A DNA stretch of 64,000 nt, from contig NZ_FMIA01000002.1 of assembly GCF_900091615.1 (NCBI RefSeq), positions 186,001 to 250,000 on the forward strand, written 5' to 3'. The notes under the pieces were generated by a model that searched no databases, had not been told where the DNA came from, and saw only the letters and a list, made by a program, of their open reading frames with translations. Below, piece after piece: positions 16,556-25,772 of the stretch (position 1 is its first letter; the number at the start of each line of letters is the position of its first letter). The position numbers and the translations under genes are program-made. The DNA is from Micromonospora yangpuensis (GTDB lineage Bacteria; Actinomycetota; Actinomycetes; Mycobacteriales; Micromonosporaceae).

Positions 16556-17503
16556 ATGAGCGACGACCACCAGCAACCATCCGACGCAGCGGACGACGAC
16601 CGTACCCGGGGACTTCCGCCGGTCGGGCCGGAGGTCACCCAGCGGGCCGAGCCGCCGGTCGGGCCGGACGTCACCCAGCGGGCCGAGCCGCCGGTCGGGC
16701 CGGAGGTCACCCAGCGGGCCGAGCCGTCGGTCGGGCCGGACGTCACCCAGCGGGCCGAACCGCCGGTCGGGCCGGACGTCACCCAGCCGGTCGTACCGCC
16801 GCACCGGACCGTGGCGCCGCCGGACCGGACGGTGGCGTTACCGCTGGGGCGTACCGGGACGGGGGTGGATTCGACCGCTCGGCGGGCCGGGCCGGCGGTC
16901 TGGTCGGGACGGGCCGGGGTGCCGCCGCCCCGTCCGCCGGAGCCGGGCACCGAGTGGTACGACGACGAGCCGGTCGACCGCCGGTGGTGGGCTCCCATCG
17001 CGCTCGCGGTGGTCGCGCTGGTGTTGCTGGGGCTGCTCGGGACGGTGTTCTGGTTCGCGGTGCAGCAGGTGGACGAGCCGGGTCCGCAGTTGCCACCGTC
17101 ACCGCAGCCGAGCGTCGCACCGACCACGGTGCCGCCCAGTTCGCCCGCGACCACCCCGCCGCCGACCACGGCGCCGGCCACCACCGCGCCGCCGACGACC
17201 GCCCCGGCCACCACCGCCCCGGCCACCACCGCCCCGGCCGTTCCCGGGCAGGTTCCGGTACCACCGGTGGTCGGCCTGTCGCAGGCGACCGCGCAGGCGG
17301 TGCTGACCGGTCTCGGGTTGAGCTACCGGGTGGAGTACCAGCCGTCGCCGCAGCGCCCCGGCACGGTGATCGGGGTCAACCCGGGAGTGGGCGTGCCGGT
17401 GCCGGCGGGACAACAGGTGCTCCTGGTCGTCGCGGCCCAGAACCCGTCACCGACCAGCCCGGCTGCCCCGACCGCCACTGGGGAGGCGACGGTTACCCGC
17501 TGA
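16556..17503 (+). CDS. Single-pass membrane protein with one extracellular PASTA domain
   Basis: The 315-residue protein has a cytoplasmic part of about 140 residues that starts with five 12-residue repeats (consensus PPVGPEVTQRAE, residues 22-81), a tryptophan-marked transmembrane helix at about residues 145-168 (PIALAVVALVLLGLLGTVFW), a Thr/Pro-rich linker with PATTA repeats, and a PASTA domain from about residue 240 (VPVPPVVGLSQATAQAVLTG) to residue 297. PASTA domains bind uncross-linked peptidoglycan or muropeptides. Unlike PknB there is no kinase domain. The topology suggests a wall-sensing or scaffold protein. The start is ATG 16556, probably translated by coupling from the short ORF upstream. 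Confidence 0.78.
   Translation: MSDDHQQPSDAADDDRTRGLPPVGPEVTQRAEPPVGPDVTQRAEPPVGPEVTQRAEPSVGPDVTQRAEPPVGPDVTQPVVPPHRTVAPPDRTVALPLGRTGTGVDSTARRAGPAVWSGRAGVPPPRPPEPGTEWYDDEPVDRRWWAPIALAVVALVLLGLLGTVFWFAVQQVDEPGPQLPPSPQPSVAPTTVPPSSPATTPPPTTAPATTAPPTTAPATTAPATTAPAVPGQVPVPPVVGLSQATAQAVLTGLGLSYRVEYQPSPQRPGTVIGVNPGVGVPVPAGQQVLLVVAAQNPSPTSPAAPTATGEATVTR
16619..16798. repeat. Five 36-bp tandem repeats within the PASTA-protein gene
   Basis: Units start at 16619, 16655, 16691, 16727 and 16763. They differ at one or two positions, with GAG/GAC alternation giving Glu/Asp, and the last unit is more diverged. They encode the cytosolic 12-residue repeats. Confidence 0.9.
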
Positions 17504-17543
17504 CCGGCCCACCGTCGCCGGCCTGGCCTCCCGACCGGTCGGG

Positions 17544-18173
17544 TCACCACTGCCGGCGGCGGAAGCCGATCATCCCCATACCGACGAACGAGACGGCGAG
17601 GCCGAGGAGGCCCGACCAGAACAGCGAGCGCCGTACGCCGTCGTCTGCGGTCCGGGCCGCCGCACCGGATCGAGCCGCCAGACCGGACTGGGCCGCCAGA
17701 TCCGAATGGGCCGCCAGACCGGACGGGTCAGTCAGACCGGACTGGGCAGTCGAATCGGGACGGGACGGTGCCCCGAGGGCCGTCCCCGTACCGGTGCCGG
17801 CCGCTCTCCCGGCCGGGTTCTCCGCGGTGCCGGCCGCTCTTCCGGCCGCGTTCTCGGCGGTGCCGGCCGGTCTTCCGGCCGCGTTCTCGGCGGTGCCGGC
17901 CGGTCTTCCGGCCGCGTTCTCGGCGGTGTCGGTGGCCCCGGGGACGGCCCAGGGATCGACCCAGGGTTCGGTCGGGGGTGCCGACTCCTCGGCGACGAAG
18001 ATCTCCGGTGCCGGCACCGGTGCCGGCACCGGTGCCGGCAGGCGGGTGGCGGAGTAGGCGGGGCCCCGGGCCAGGACCACCAGGGTGGTCGCGGCTCCGA
18101 GCAGCAGGAGAGCCCCGAGGGCGTAGCGGATGCGGTGTCGCTGCTGCGTGGCGGACATTCTCAGCATGGCCAT
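17544..18173 (-). CDS. Repeat-rich protein with N- and C-terminal membrane anchors
   Basis: The 209-residue protein starting MAMLRMSATQQ (ATG 18173) has a hydrophobic helix at about residues 18-38. A PAPVPAPVPAPE stretch follows, then four 11-residue repeats (AGTAENAAGRP type) encoded by 33-bp DNA repeats at about 17794-17926, then SGLAA-type repeats. It ends with a second hydrophobic helix and the basic tail FRRRQW. The tail resembles a cell-wall sorting signal, but no LPXTG-like motif is visible, so sortase anchoring is doubtful. It is convergent with the PASTA-domain gene. Two later ATG codons (18167, 18158) are possible starts. Function unknown. Confidence 0.6.
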   Translation of the reverse strand: MAMLRMSATQQRHRIRYALGALLLLGAATTLVVLARGPAYSATRLPAPVPAPVPAPEIFVAEESAPPTEPWVDPWAVPGATDTAENAAGRPAGTAENAAGRPAGTAENAAGRAAGTAENPAGRAAGTGTGTALGAPSRPDSTAQSGLTDPSGLAAHSDLAAQSGLAARSGAAARTADDGVRRSLFWSGLLGLAVSFVGMGMIGFRRRQW

Positions 18174-18271
18174 CCCAGGTTCGGGGTCCGGGCCGCGCGG
18201 GGTGGAACGTGCCGGGGTGGGCGTACCGATTCTATGCCGGTAGCCCACCCGGCGGACGGAAAACTACGAGG

Positions 18272-18553
18272 TCAGCCCACCCGGACCGGGGTCCGGGCGA
18301 CCGGGCGGCGGGTCCGCACGGTGTGCGGTCGGGGCTCAGCGATGTGGAGCTGGCGCAGCCCCTCGTGCTTGACGTAGATCGACCGCCGGCTGACCGCGTC
18401 CCCGGTCGCGTCCAGCTCGTAACCTTCGAGCCAGACCCAACCTTGGTACGTCGGCCAGTCGTGCACCTTGATCACCCGGAAGATGAGCGGGCGGCGGAAC
18501 TGGACGCTCGCCGCGCGAGTCACGTGCAGAACGTCACCAGGGCGGGGAAGCAC
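18272..18553 (-). CDS. Small conserved-looking hypothetical protein
   Basis: The 93-residue product starts at GTG 18553, with AGGAG about 6 bases upstream. The first 70 residues have beta-rich, globular character (PLIFRVIKVHDWPTYQGW near residue 22, then RRSIYVKHEGLRQLH). The tail is basic. It lacks membrane helices or a signal peptide. It lies 650 bp from the XRE regulator at 19204 and is divergent from it. The compact amphipathic pattern and good binding site argue that it is a real gene, but I do not recognise the family. Confidence 0.6.
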   Translation of the reverse strand: MLPRPGDVLHVTRAASVQFRRPLIFRVIKVHDWPTYQGWVWLEGYELDATGDAVSRRSIYVKHEGLRQLHIAEPRPHTVRTRRPVARTPVRVG

Positions 18554-18555
18554 AT

Positions 18556-19203
18556 GGGCTCCTGAAGGGTTGGCCGGCGGTCACACCGGCGGGAGCTGAA
18601 CGGGGAAGGTCACGTTCCGGCGACAAGGTCGTGCCCTGTCCGCCGGCTTCGGTCGGACGGTGCTGGTCGGTCCGGCTCACTGGTGGCGTGCCAGCGTCCG
18701 ATCAGCACCTGGTGCGCCCGGCTGGCGTCCCACCGCCGTAGCCGGTCGGCCTACCTCGGCGGGGTTGTCTCTCCGGGGCGGTCCCGCGTGTAACCGCAGC
18801 TCAGGAAGGTTTCACCTACCTGCTCCGGTGGGGCGAAGCAGGTAGGTCCGAAGGTCGACACCAACGGTGAGTAACCCGAGTCACACGGTTAGAGTGCATC
18901 AGTGTTCGGATACATGCAAGTTGCACCTTGGCTTTTGCCGATGCGTGAACGGCTGGCGGAACTGCGTACGTGAACACGCCACACGGGTGCGCTTGAAGCT
19001 CTCGATCCCTAGCGGCACACTGGACGCCCGTTTCGCCGTCGCGGCCGGCCGACGAACGGCACCACCCCCATGCCGCGAACGATCGCCCGCCGCCCGACGG
19101 TCGCGCCCCCGGCGGGCGTCGCGAAGTAGGCGCGATCAACCGGAGGTAGCTCGGTGAGCGCGAGTGTCTCGCTGCCCGGACCGGCCCTGACTCGAGGTGA
19201 GTC
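18556..19203. other. Long intergenic region before the XRE regulator
   Basis: About 650 bp hold no gene I can support. Part of it (about 18865-18935) has distinctly lower GC than the surroundings. Short open frames on both strands have no good start signal and no family resemblance. GAGGTGAG at 19193-19200 is the binding site for the gene at 19204. A promoter for that gene must lie here, but I cannot place it with confidence. Confidence 0.5.
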
Positions 19204-20085
19204 GTGAGTGAACGGCGTAGCCCCACCATCCGACGTCGCCGGCTCGGCGCCGAACTACGCCGTCGGCGGGAGCACGCGGGCGTCACCATCGAGGTGGTGG
19301 CCCAGCAACTGGAGTGTTCGACGTCGAAGGTCTCCAGGATCGAGACCGGACACACCACCGTCACCCCCCGCGACGTCCGCGACATGCTCCAGATCTACGG
19401 GACATCGGAGGCCGAGAGCGACGAGTTGGTGCAGTTCGCCCGGGAGGCCCGGCAGAAGGGCTGGTGGCATCCGTACAGCCACGTTCTCTCCGGCGCGTAC
19501 GTCGGCCTGGAGGACGCCGCCCGGACGATCAGGACCTACGAGCAACAGGTCGTCTCGGGCCTGCTGCAGACCCAGGAGTACGCCGACGCGATGCTCCGGC
19601 TCGCCCGCCCCGACCTGTCCGAGGAAGAAGTAAAGCAGAAAGTCCGTGTCCGAATGGCCCGCCAGTCGTTGTTGACCCAGGACGATCCGGTCAATCTGTC
19701 GGTGGTGCTCGATGAGGCGGTGGTGAGTCGACCGGTGGGCGGCGACGCAGTGATGCGTGGTCAGCTCCAGCGGTTGGTGGAGGTGGCGCAGTGGCCGAAC
19801 GTGACGCTCCAGTTGTTGCCCTTCGAGGCGGGCGCGCATGCCGGCATGGACGGCACCTTCACCATCCTCAGCTTCCACGAGCCCGGTGACCCGGGAGTCG
19901 TGTACGCGGAGAACGCCACGGGTGGGCTCTTCCTGGAGAAGAGCGACGAACTAGACAAGTACCACTCCATCTTCGAGCAGATCAGAGCAGCCGCCGTCGG
20001 ACCCGAGGAGTCCATTGCACACATCGTGACACTGGCAGAGGAGCCGTTGTGGAAGTGGCGACCAAGGGGTTCCCCGCGAACCTGA
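19204..20085 (+). CDS. Scr1-type XRE regulator (HTH plus DUF5753)
   Basis: The 293-residue protein has an XRE helix-turn-helix (LRRRREHAGVTIEVVAQQLE near residue 18, with CSTSKVSRIETG as recognition region). The DUF5753 domain follows and contains YEQQVVSGLLQTQEYADAML near residue 114, RMARQSLL and LLPFEAGAHAGMDGTFTIL near residue 205. This architecture is the Scr1-family antitoxin-like regulator found in many copies in Streptomyces and Micromonospora, normally paired with a small DUF397 protein, as here. The start is GTG 19204, with GAGGTGAG upstream. The stop overlaps the DUF397 gene by 37 bases, so the two are translationally linked. Confidence 0.92.
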   Translation: MSERRSPTIRRRRLGAELRRRREHAGVTIEVVAQQLECSTSKVSRIETGHTTVTPRDVRDMLQIYGTSEAESDELVQFAREARQKGWWHPYSHVLSGAYVGLEDAARTIRTYEQQVVSGLLQTQEYADAMLRLARPDLSEEEVKQKVRVRMARQSLLTQDDPVNLSVVLDEAVVSRPVGGDAVMRGQLQRLVEVAQWPNVTLQLLPFEAGAHAGMDGTFTILSFHEPGDPGVVYAENATGGLFLEKSDELDKYHSIFEQIRAAAVGPEESIAHIVTLAEEPLWKWRPRGSPRT

Positions 20086-20276
20086 CGCAGGCGGTCTGGT
20101 TCAAGAGCTCCAAGAGCGGACCGAACTGCGACAACTGCGTCGAGGTGGCGTACGCGAGCAGCGCGGTCGGGGTCCGGGACACCAAGGACCGGTCCGGGCC
20201 GGCGCTGGTCTTCGCTCCGGGTGACTGGCACGCCTTCGTCGCCGGTGCCAGGCAGGGTGTGTTCGGCCGGGACTGA
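20049..20276 (+). CDS. DUF397 (Scr1 partner) small protein
   Basis: The 75-residue protein has the DUF397 signature: FKSSKSGPNCDNCVEVA near residue 18, VGVRDTKDRSGPALVF near residue 40, and a final W-x-AFVAGA segment. DUF397 proteins are obligate small partners of Scr1-type XRE regulators. Some pairs behave like toxin-antitoxin modules and others control development. It starts at GTG 20049, inside the 3' end of the regulator gene in another frame. Whether this pair is toxic cannot be told from sequence. Confidence 0.9.
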   Translation: MEVATKGFPANLTQAVWFKSSKSGPNCDNCVEVAYASSAVGVRDTKDRSGPALVFAPGDWHAFVAGARQGVFGRD

Positions 20277-20506
20277 CCGACCGGCAGCAGAGTCGAGGGG
20301 CGCGGAACCGTCCGGCAGCGTGGCCAGCCGGGACCGCGCCCCTCGCGGTGCCGGCACCGGGCGACGATTCGGGTGCCCCCACGGGTGGTCCCGTCGCCAC
20401 TTCCGTCCCGACTCGTTGTACCCCTCGGTACGGCGCTGGTCGACAACCCGCCGCACGGATCCGCAGACCGAGCGAGTCCGCACACCGAGCGAGGCAGGCG
20501 AAACGG

Positions 20507-20914
20507 ATGACGACGATCGGGTCAGAGAACCACACCAACGGTCCGGGGAAGTCGGAACGGTTCGGTGGCAAGTACCGGGGTGCCCGCCGGGACAGCGTCC
20601 TGACGGAGGTGGTCTCCACCGACTCCGAACTCGACCGCCGGGAGACGGCACCGCCCGGCCCGGAGCAGGTCGGGGTGCCGCTGGCACTGCCCTCGCTGGA
20701 TCCGAACCCGCTCACCGAGCCCTCGTTCCCGCCGAGCGGCTGGCCGTTGGAGTCGACCGAGTCCCTGGTCGACCACCCCCTGCTGCGCGGCCTGCTGATG
20801 GAGCTGCCGCCCAAGGGCAGCGTGCCCCCGCCGGGTTGGCTGGACCGTTGGTTCGAGGCGACCCGGGCGATCCTGGAACTGCTATACGTGCAGGGGGCTG
20901 GCCGAGCGCGGTGA
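20507..20914 (+). CDS. Hypothetical protein downstream of the Scr1/DUF397 pair
   Basis: The 135-residue product starts at ATG 20507 after GGCGAAACGG. The first 70 residues are polar and probably disordered. The C-terminal half holds a compact hydrophobic unit with HPLLRGLLMELPPKGSVPPP and the helix DRWFEATRAILELLYVQ at about residues 110-126. No membrane helix or known domain is seen. It is 230 bp after the DUF397 gene on the same strand and its last 33 bases overlap the convergent membrane-protein gene. Function unknown. The conserved-looking C-terminal helix argues for a real gene. Confidence 0.55.
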   Translation: MTTIGSENHTNGPGKSERFGGKYRGARRDSVLTEVVSTDSELDRRETAPPGPEQVGVPLALPSLDPNPLTEPSFPPSGWPLESTESLVDHPLLRGLLMELPPKGSVPPPGWLDRWFEATRAILELLYVQGAGRAR

Positions 20915-21484
20915 GCTGGTGGCGGGCTCGGCCAGGGCCCGCTCGGCGAGCCGGTTGTGCCGCAGCGCGTGGCGGATCGCGATGGCGATGATGCCGAGTA
21001 CGCCGACGGTGATCGCCGGCCCGGTCACGCCACCGCCGTCGAAGAGGTCGATGCCGGTGGCGGAGAGCGCGCCCGGCACCGTCGCCAGGCCGGTGATCTG
21101 CAGCGGCAGGCCGATCAGCGGGTGCGCGGCGGCGGCCCGCAGGCCGTGCGGGGCCGGGGTCCGCGGCGCGGTGGCGAAGGCGGCGGCACCGGCCTGGAGC
21201 CGGCGCAACCGGCGTACGGTGCAGACCGCGACCACGGCCGCCGGTGCCATCGCGAGGGCGAGTCCGGCGGCGGCCCGGTCGGCCGGCGCGGAACCGGCGC
21301 TCTGCAGGCCAGCCATCAGCACCCCCGCGGTCAGCCCCAGCCCGGTCAGGGTGAGTACGAACAGCCAGTGCACCCGTCGGCGCAGGACGCGCGCCCGGTC
21401 CAGCCGGGGCATCCCCTCGGCGAGGAGACCGGCGGTGAGCCAGACGGCGGCGACCGCGAGCAGAACGGTGAGATGACTGTCCAT
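20882..21484 (-). CDS. Polytopic membrane protein
   Basis: The product has about 200 residues with roughly five hydrophobic helices: near residues 5-22, 38-58, 72-95, 118-140 and 150-175. A cytoplasmic basic turn (RRLRRLQAG) follows the third. No transporter or enzyme signature is recognisable. I give ATG 21484 (MDSHLTVLLAV) as the start because it places the first helix at the N-terminus. ATG 21502, six codons upstream, is equally possible, and neither has a clear binding site. Its 3' end overlaps the convergent hypothetical gene by 33 bases. Confidence 0.65.
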   Translation of the reverse strand: MDSHLTVLLAVAAVWLTAGLLAEGMPRLDRARVLRRRVHWLFVLTLTGLGLTAGVLMAGLQSAGSAPADRAAAGLALAMAPAAVVAVCTVRRLRRLQAGAAAFATAPRTPAPHGLRAAAAHPLIGLPLQITGLATVPGALSATGIDLFDGGGVTGPAITVGVLGIIAIAIRHALRHNRLAERALAEPATSSPRSASPLHV

Positions 21485-21697
21485 GCCATGAGACTTGCCC
21501 ATTATCCGGCGGAGCGAATCCGGGTCGGCACCCTGGGCCCGCCCCCACTTCACCCGTAGGGGCCATCCCACCGGGGTGATGGGGAGTTCGGCATGTTTAC
21601 TGGCAACTTCCATGCCCTAGCCTCAGCGTGATCGGTCGTTGTCGGTCCGTAACCACGAGTGTCCGGACGTCGGCACCGGTCAGAGGGAGGTAGGAGA

Positions 21698-23563
<1,866 letters not shown>

Positions 23564-23569
23564 CCCGAC

Positions 23570-23604
23570 CCGGCCTGCCCGCACCTCCCGTGCGGGCAGG
23601 CCGG
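23570..23604 (+). terminator. Terminator of the subtilase gene
   Basis: A perfect 15-bp stem (23570-23584 with 23590-23604) encloses a 5-base CTCCC loop and starts 7 bases after the protease stop codon. Confidence 0.8.
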
Positions 23605-23608
23605 TGGC

Positions 23609-23667
23609 CAGTTTCCTGGTTGTGGTGGCTTCCACTCCTGCCATGGTCCCCCATAACCAGGAAACTG
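23609..23667. repeat. Long inverted repeat with 17-bp arms
   Basis: CAGTTTCCTGGTTGTGG (23609-23625) pairs with 23651-23667 with one mismatch. The loop is 25 bases. It lies between the protease terminator and the convergent frameshifted gene. The TTTCCTGG-x-TGTGGTGG stretch is shared with direct repeats at 61823-61881. Confidence 0.75.
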
Positions 23668-23685
23668 CGCGATCCCGGGAGCCGG

Positions 23686-23926
23686 TCAGGCGGGCCGCCG
23701 GGCGGTGCAGGGGGTCTCGTGGCCGGCGCGGAGGATGCATCGGCGGCCGTTGGCGAGCCGGATGTCGCAGAAGACCCGATGATGCACTGTCTGGTCGTCC
23801 TCGGCGGAGACGGTGGTCTCGCCGGGATCGATGCTCGTGATGAAGGCCAGCGGTCCTGGCGAGTAACTTGGCGCGAACCAGGTCCGGGGCGTCCACCGGC
23901 AGGTGGATGACGTAGCGATCACTCAT
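23686..23926 (-). pseudogene. Frameshifted small gene (Cys/His-rich C-terminus)
   Basis: ATG 23926 overlaps the stop of the upstream gene (ATGA) and reads MSDRYVIHLPVDAPDLVRAK, which looks like a genuine N-terminus, but the frame then degenerates. A different frame from about base 23855 onward encodes a sensible C-terminus with DPGETTVSAEDD, VFCDIRLANGRRC and GHETPC. Shifting one base near 23848-23858 joins the two into a single protein of about 80 residues with a possible zinc-binding Cys/His set. It is either a real frameshift mutation or a sequencing error. No function can be assigned. Confidence 0.6.
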
Positions 23927-24258
23927 GTCGGTTGGTTCTGGTCGGCGCACTGGGTCAGGTGCCAGGTCTGCCAGGCAGCCAGTGCGTTCCGTAACCGGGC
24001 AGCCTCCGCCCGGCTGGCGACGAGCGCCGTCTGCGCCGTCGTGAGTTCCTTCGCGACCCGATCGAGGAAGGCGGCGACCTCGAACAGGTCCGCACCACGG
24101 CGGCGCACCGTGAAGGTGCGCCCCCGGACCTGCCTCGGTCGTAACGGCATGTGCAGGACCGGTTGGTACGCCTCAACGGGCGGTCGGTTCGGTGCACCGG
24201 GACGAACGTCTCCAGGGGAACTGCGTCTGCTCATGAGAGGCCGGAGGAGGCTGCGCAT
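23923..24258 (-). CDS. DivIVA-domain-like coiled-coil protein
   Basis: The 111-residue protein has a basic, proline-rich N-terminus. From about residue 40 it has the pattern RPRQVRGRTFTVRRRGAD followed by LFEVAAFLDRVAKELTTAQT, which resembles the N-terminal DivIVA membrane-binding motif plus the start of its coiled coil. The helix runs to about residue 100 with heptad-like Ala/Leu spacing. DivIVA proteins mark poles in actinomycetes, but this one is far too short to be the main Wag31 homologue. The start is ATG 24258, with AAAGGAAA upstream. Its stop overlaps the start of the frameshifted gene by 4 bases, so the pair was an operon. Confidence 0.6.
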   Translation of the reverse strand: MRSLLRPLMSRRSSPGDVRPGAPNRPPVEAYQPVLHMPLRPRQVRGRTFTVRRRGADLFEVAAFLDRVAKELTTAQTALVASRAEAARLRNALAAWQTWHLTQCADQNQPT

Positions 24259-24364
24259 CGCGTCGGTTTCCTTTCACTCCCGTTCGGTGGTGTCGTCTTG
24301 CCGGTGTGGCGGGGGCGGTGGGTACGCCCGGGGACGGGCTTGCGCGCTGGTGCGTGGCAGTGGA

Positions 24365-24403
24365 GCTGGCACGACCGGCCGGAGGGTGGACGGTCGTGCC
24401 AGC
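24365..24403. repeat. Perfect 13-bp inverted repeat
   Basis: GCTGGCACGACCG (24365-24377) pairs perfectly with 24391-24403 around a 13-base loop. It lies between divergent genes, so it is not an obvious terminator of either. A protein-binding site or palindromic unit is possible. Confidence 0.7.
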
Positions 24404-24472
24404 CGGCGCGGTGGTCTACCGAAAGCCGGTTGCCTACCAGGCTTCGCAGGAGGATCCGCCTGGACAACATAC

Positions 24473-24485
24473 AATGCAAAGCATT
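24473..24485. promoter_or_regulatory. Candidate GntR operator
   Basis: AATGCAAAGCATT is a perfect inverted repeat (AATGC/GCATT, 3-base spacer) in an AT-rich patch with TACAAT-like -10 bases, 91 bp before the GntR start. Small YtrA-type GntR proteins commonly bind such sites at their own promoters. Confidence 0.45.
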
Positions 24486-24575
24486 AGATGACAGGGAGTG
24501 ACCAGATCTCCTACTCGGCGTGTTGGCCGACAACCTGCGGGCGTGCGAAGATCTTGGGGCCTACCAGGAGTCGCC

Positions 24576-24806
24576 ATGCCCCGAATTTCTGATCGCCAAC
24601 GGATCGCGCAGGACATCCGTGACAAGGTCGCCGCAGGTGAGTACGCCCCCGGCGACAAGCTGCCGTCGCTGCGGGAGTTGACCGTCCAATACGGAGTGTC
24701 GGCCGAGCCCGTACGGTCAGCGCTGTTGATTCTCCAGGCCGAGGGCCTCGTCCAGGGACACCAGGGTAAGGGCGTCTACGTCACCCCGCGATCGGACCCC
24801 GCCTGA
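24576..24806 (+). CDS. Minimal GntR family winged-helix regulator
   Basis: The 76-residue protein is almost only a GntR winged helix: IAQDIRDKVAAGEYAPGDKL at residues 10-29, then PSLRELTVQYGVSAEPVRSAL (recognition helix) and the wing GLVQGHQGKGVYVTP. It lacks the usual ligand-binding domain. Full YtrA-type proteins are about 120 residues, so this is short even for that class. The start is ATG 24576, with ACCAGGAG upstream. It is divergent from the DivIVA-like gene and probably autoregulated through the palindrome at 24473. Confidence 0.85.
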   Translation: MPRISDRQRIAQDIRDKVAAGEYAPGDKLPSLRELTVQYGVSAEPVRSALLILQAEGLVQGHQGKGVYVTPRSDPA

Positions 24807-24844
24807 CCTCCGGCCTGCCGGCGCATCGGGTGAGAAGACCCCTG

Positions 24845-24897
24845 CATCAAGGATCCTGCGCGAACCACGCCCGGGTGGTCGCGCAGGATCCTTGATG
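24845..24897. repeat. Long intergenic hairpin, 23-bp arms
   Basis: Arms 24845-24868 and 24875-24897 are reverse complements apart from one bulged A. The loop is GCCCGG. It lies between the convergent GntR and TagA-like genes and could end both transcripts. GATGTGGTGG spans the 3' edge, as in other palindromes of this window. Confidence 0.8.
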
Positions 24898-24965
24898 TGG
24901 TGGGCACCGCGGAGGCGGGGCGACCGCGAGGTGTCAGTGGGGCCACGCTCCGGCGGTTGGGTGGG

Positions 24966-25772
24966 TCAGACCGCGAAGGTGGTGGGGCGCTCCGTGGCGG
25001 GGGCCGGTGGACGGGCCTTCCAGACGCCGGTCTTCTGCGCCGCCAGGCGACCCAGGTAGGCCGGGTTGAGGATGACGTACCGCTTCCACAGCCGCTTCGG
25101 CTCCAGGCCGAGCCGCCAGAACCACTCCAGGCCCGCCTTCTGCATCCACGGCGGGGGGTTGCGCAGCAGACCCGCGTGGTAGTCGAAGGCCGCGCCGACG
25201 GCCATCATCGGCATGTCCAGCAGCGGGCGCATCGCGTACGTGAAGATCTCCTGGCGGGGGCAGCCGAGCCCGACCAGGACGAGCCGGGCCCCGCTGGCCT
25301 TGATCCGGTCGGCGATCTCGACGTCCTCGCCCGGCTGGACCTGGCGGAACTTCGACGGCTCCATCCCGGCGATCTTGATGCCGGGGAACATCCGCTCCAA
25401 CGCCGGCACCAGTCGGGCCAGGGTCTCCTCGGTGGAGCCGTACAGGTAGACCGGCAGGCCCTCGTCGGCGAAGCGGTGCAGCACGTGCAGGGTCAACTGC
25501 GGGCCGTAGACCCGGTCCGACAGTTCGGCGCGGTGCAGCAGGTTGAGCGCCCAGCGCACCGGCTGCCCGTCCGGGGTGACCACGTCGAAGGAGTTCAGCC
25601 GGGCGTTGTGGGCCGGGTCGAGTACCCCGGTCATCACGCCGTGCACGGCCAGCGCGGTCAGCGCCAGCGGGCGACGGTCCCGGGCGGCGGAGACCACCTC
25701 CTCGGTGGCCGAGGCGTAGTCGGTGGCGTCGACCATGACGCCCAACACGTTCCGCTTGGTCTGGGTACTCAC
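24966..25772 (-). CDS. WecG/TagA/CpsF family glycosyltransferase (GT26)
   Basis: The 268-residue enzyme matches the GT26 family that adds an N-acetylmannosaminuronic acid-, ManNAc- or glucose-type sugar to a polyprenyl-linked acceptor. Visible motifs are [15 protein letters not shown] near residue 62, [11 protein letters not shown] near residue 107, [14 protein letters not shown] near residue 161 and GAAFDYHAG near residue 193. GTG 25772 overlaps the stop of the epimerase gene by 4 bases (GTGA), which fixes a two-gene operon. It is a soluble or peripheral inner-membrane enzyme. The likely role is surface polysaccharide or secondary wall polymer synthesis. Confidence 0.88.
   Translation of the reverse strand: MSTQTKRNVLGVMVDATDYASATEEVVSAARDRRPLALTALAVHGVMTGVLDPAHNARLNSFDVVTPDGQPVRWALNLLHRAELSDRVYGPQLTLHVLHRFADEGLPVYLYGSTEETLARLVPALERMFPGIKIAGMEPSKFRQVQPGEDVEIADRIKASGARLVLVGLGCPRQEIFTYAMRPLLDMPMMAVGAAFDYHAGLLRNPPPWMQKAGLEWFWRLGLEPKRLWKRYVILNPAYLGRLAAQKTGVWKARPPAPATERPTTFAV

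Larger units (their letters stand above)
24259..24575. other. Divergent intergenic region with hairpin and operator
   Basis: The region separates the DivIVA-like gene (minus) from the GntR gene (plus). It holds a 13-bp-stem hairpin (24365-24403) and a palindrome near the GntR start (24473-24485). No gene is seen. Confidence 0.6.

Noticed and set aside
14304..16580. Alternative minus-strand frame (758 residues) in the membrane-protein locus
   Set aside because: It is Arg/Gly-rich without membrane helices. The frame starting at 16183 gives coherent hydrophobic segments.
16375..17229. Val/Gly/Ala-repeat protein on the minus strand
   Set aside because: It is the complement of the Thr/Pro linker and repeats of the PASTA protein, and looks repetitive only because of them.
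17544..18173. Sortase substrate with LPXTG/LAXTG signal
   Set aside because: The C-terminal helix and basic tail fit, but no LPXTG- or LAXTG-like pentapeptide precedes the helix.
18867..19157. 96-residue plus-strand ORF before the XRE regulator
   Set aside because: No binding site, Arg-rich low-complexity C-terminus and no family resemblance. Treated as intergenic.
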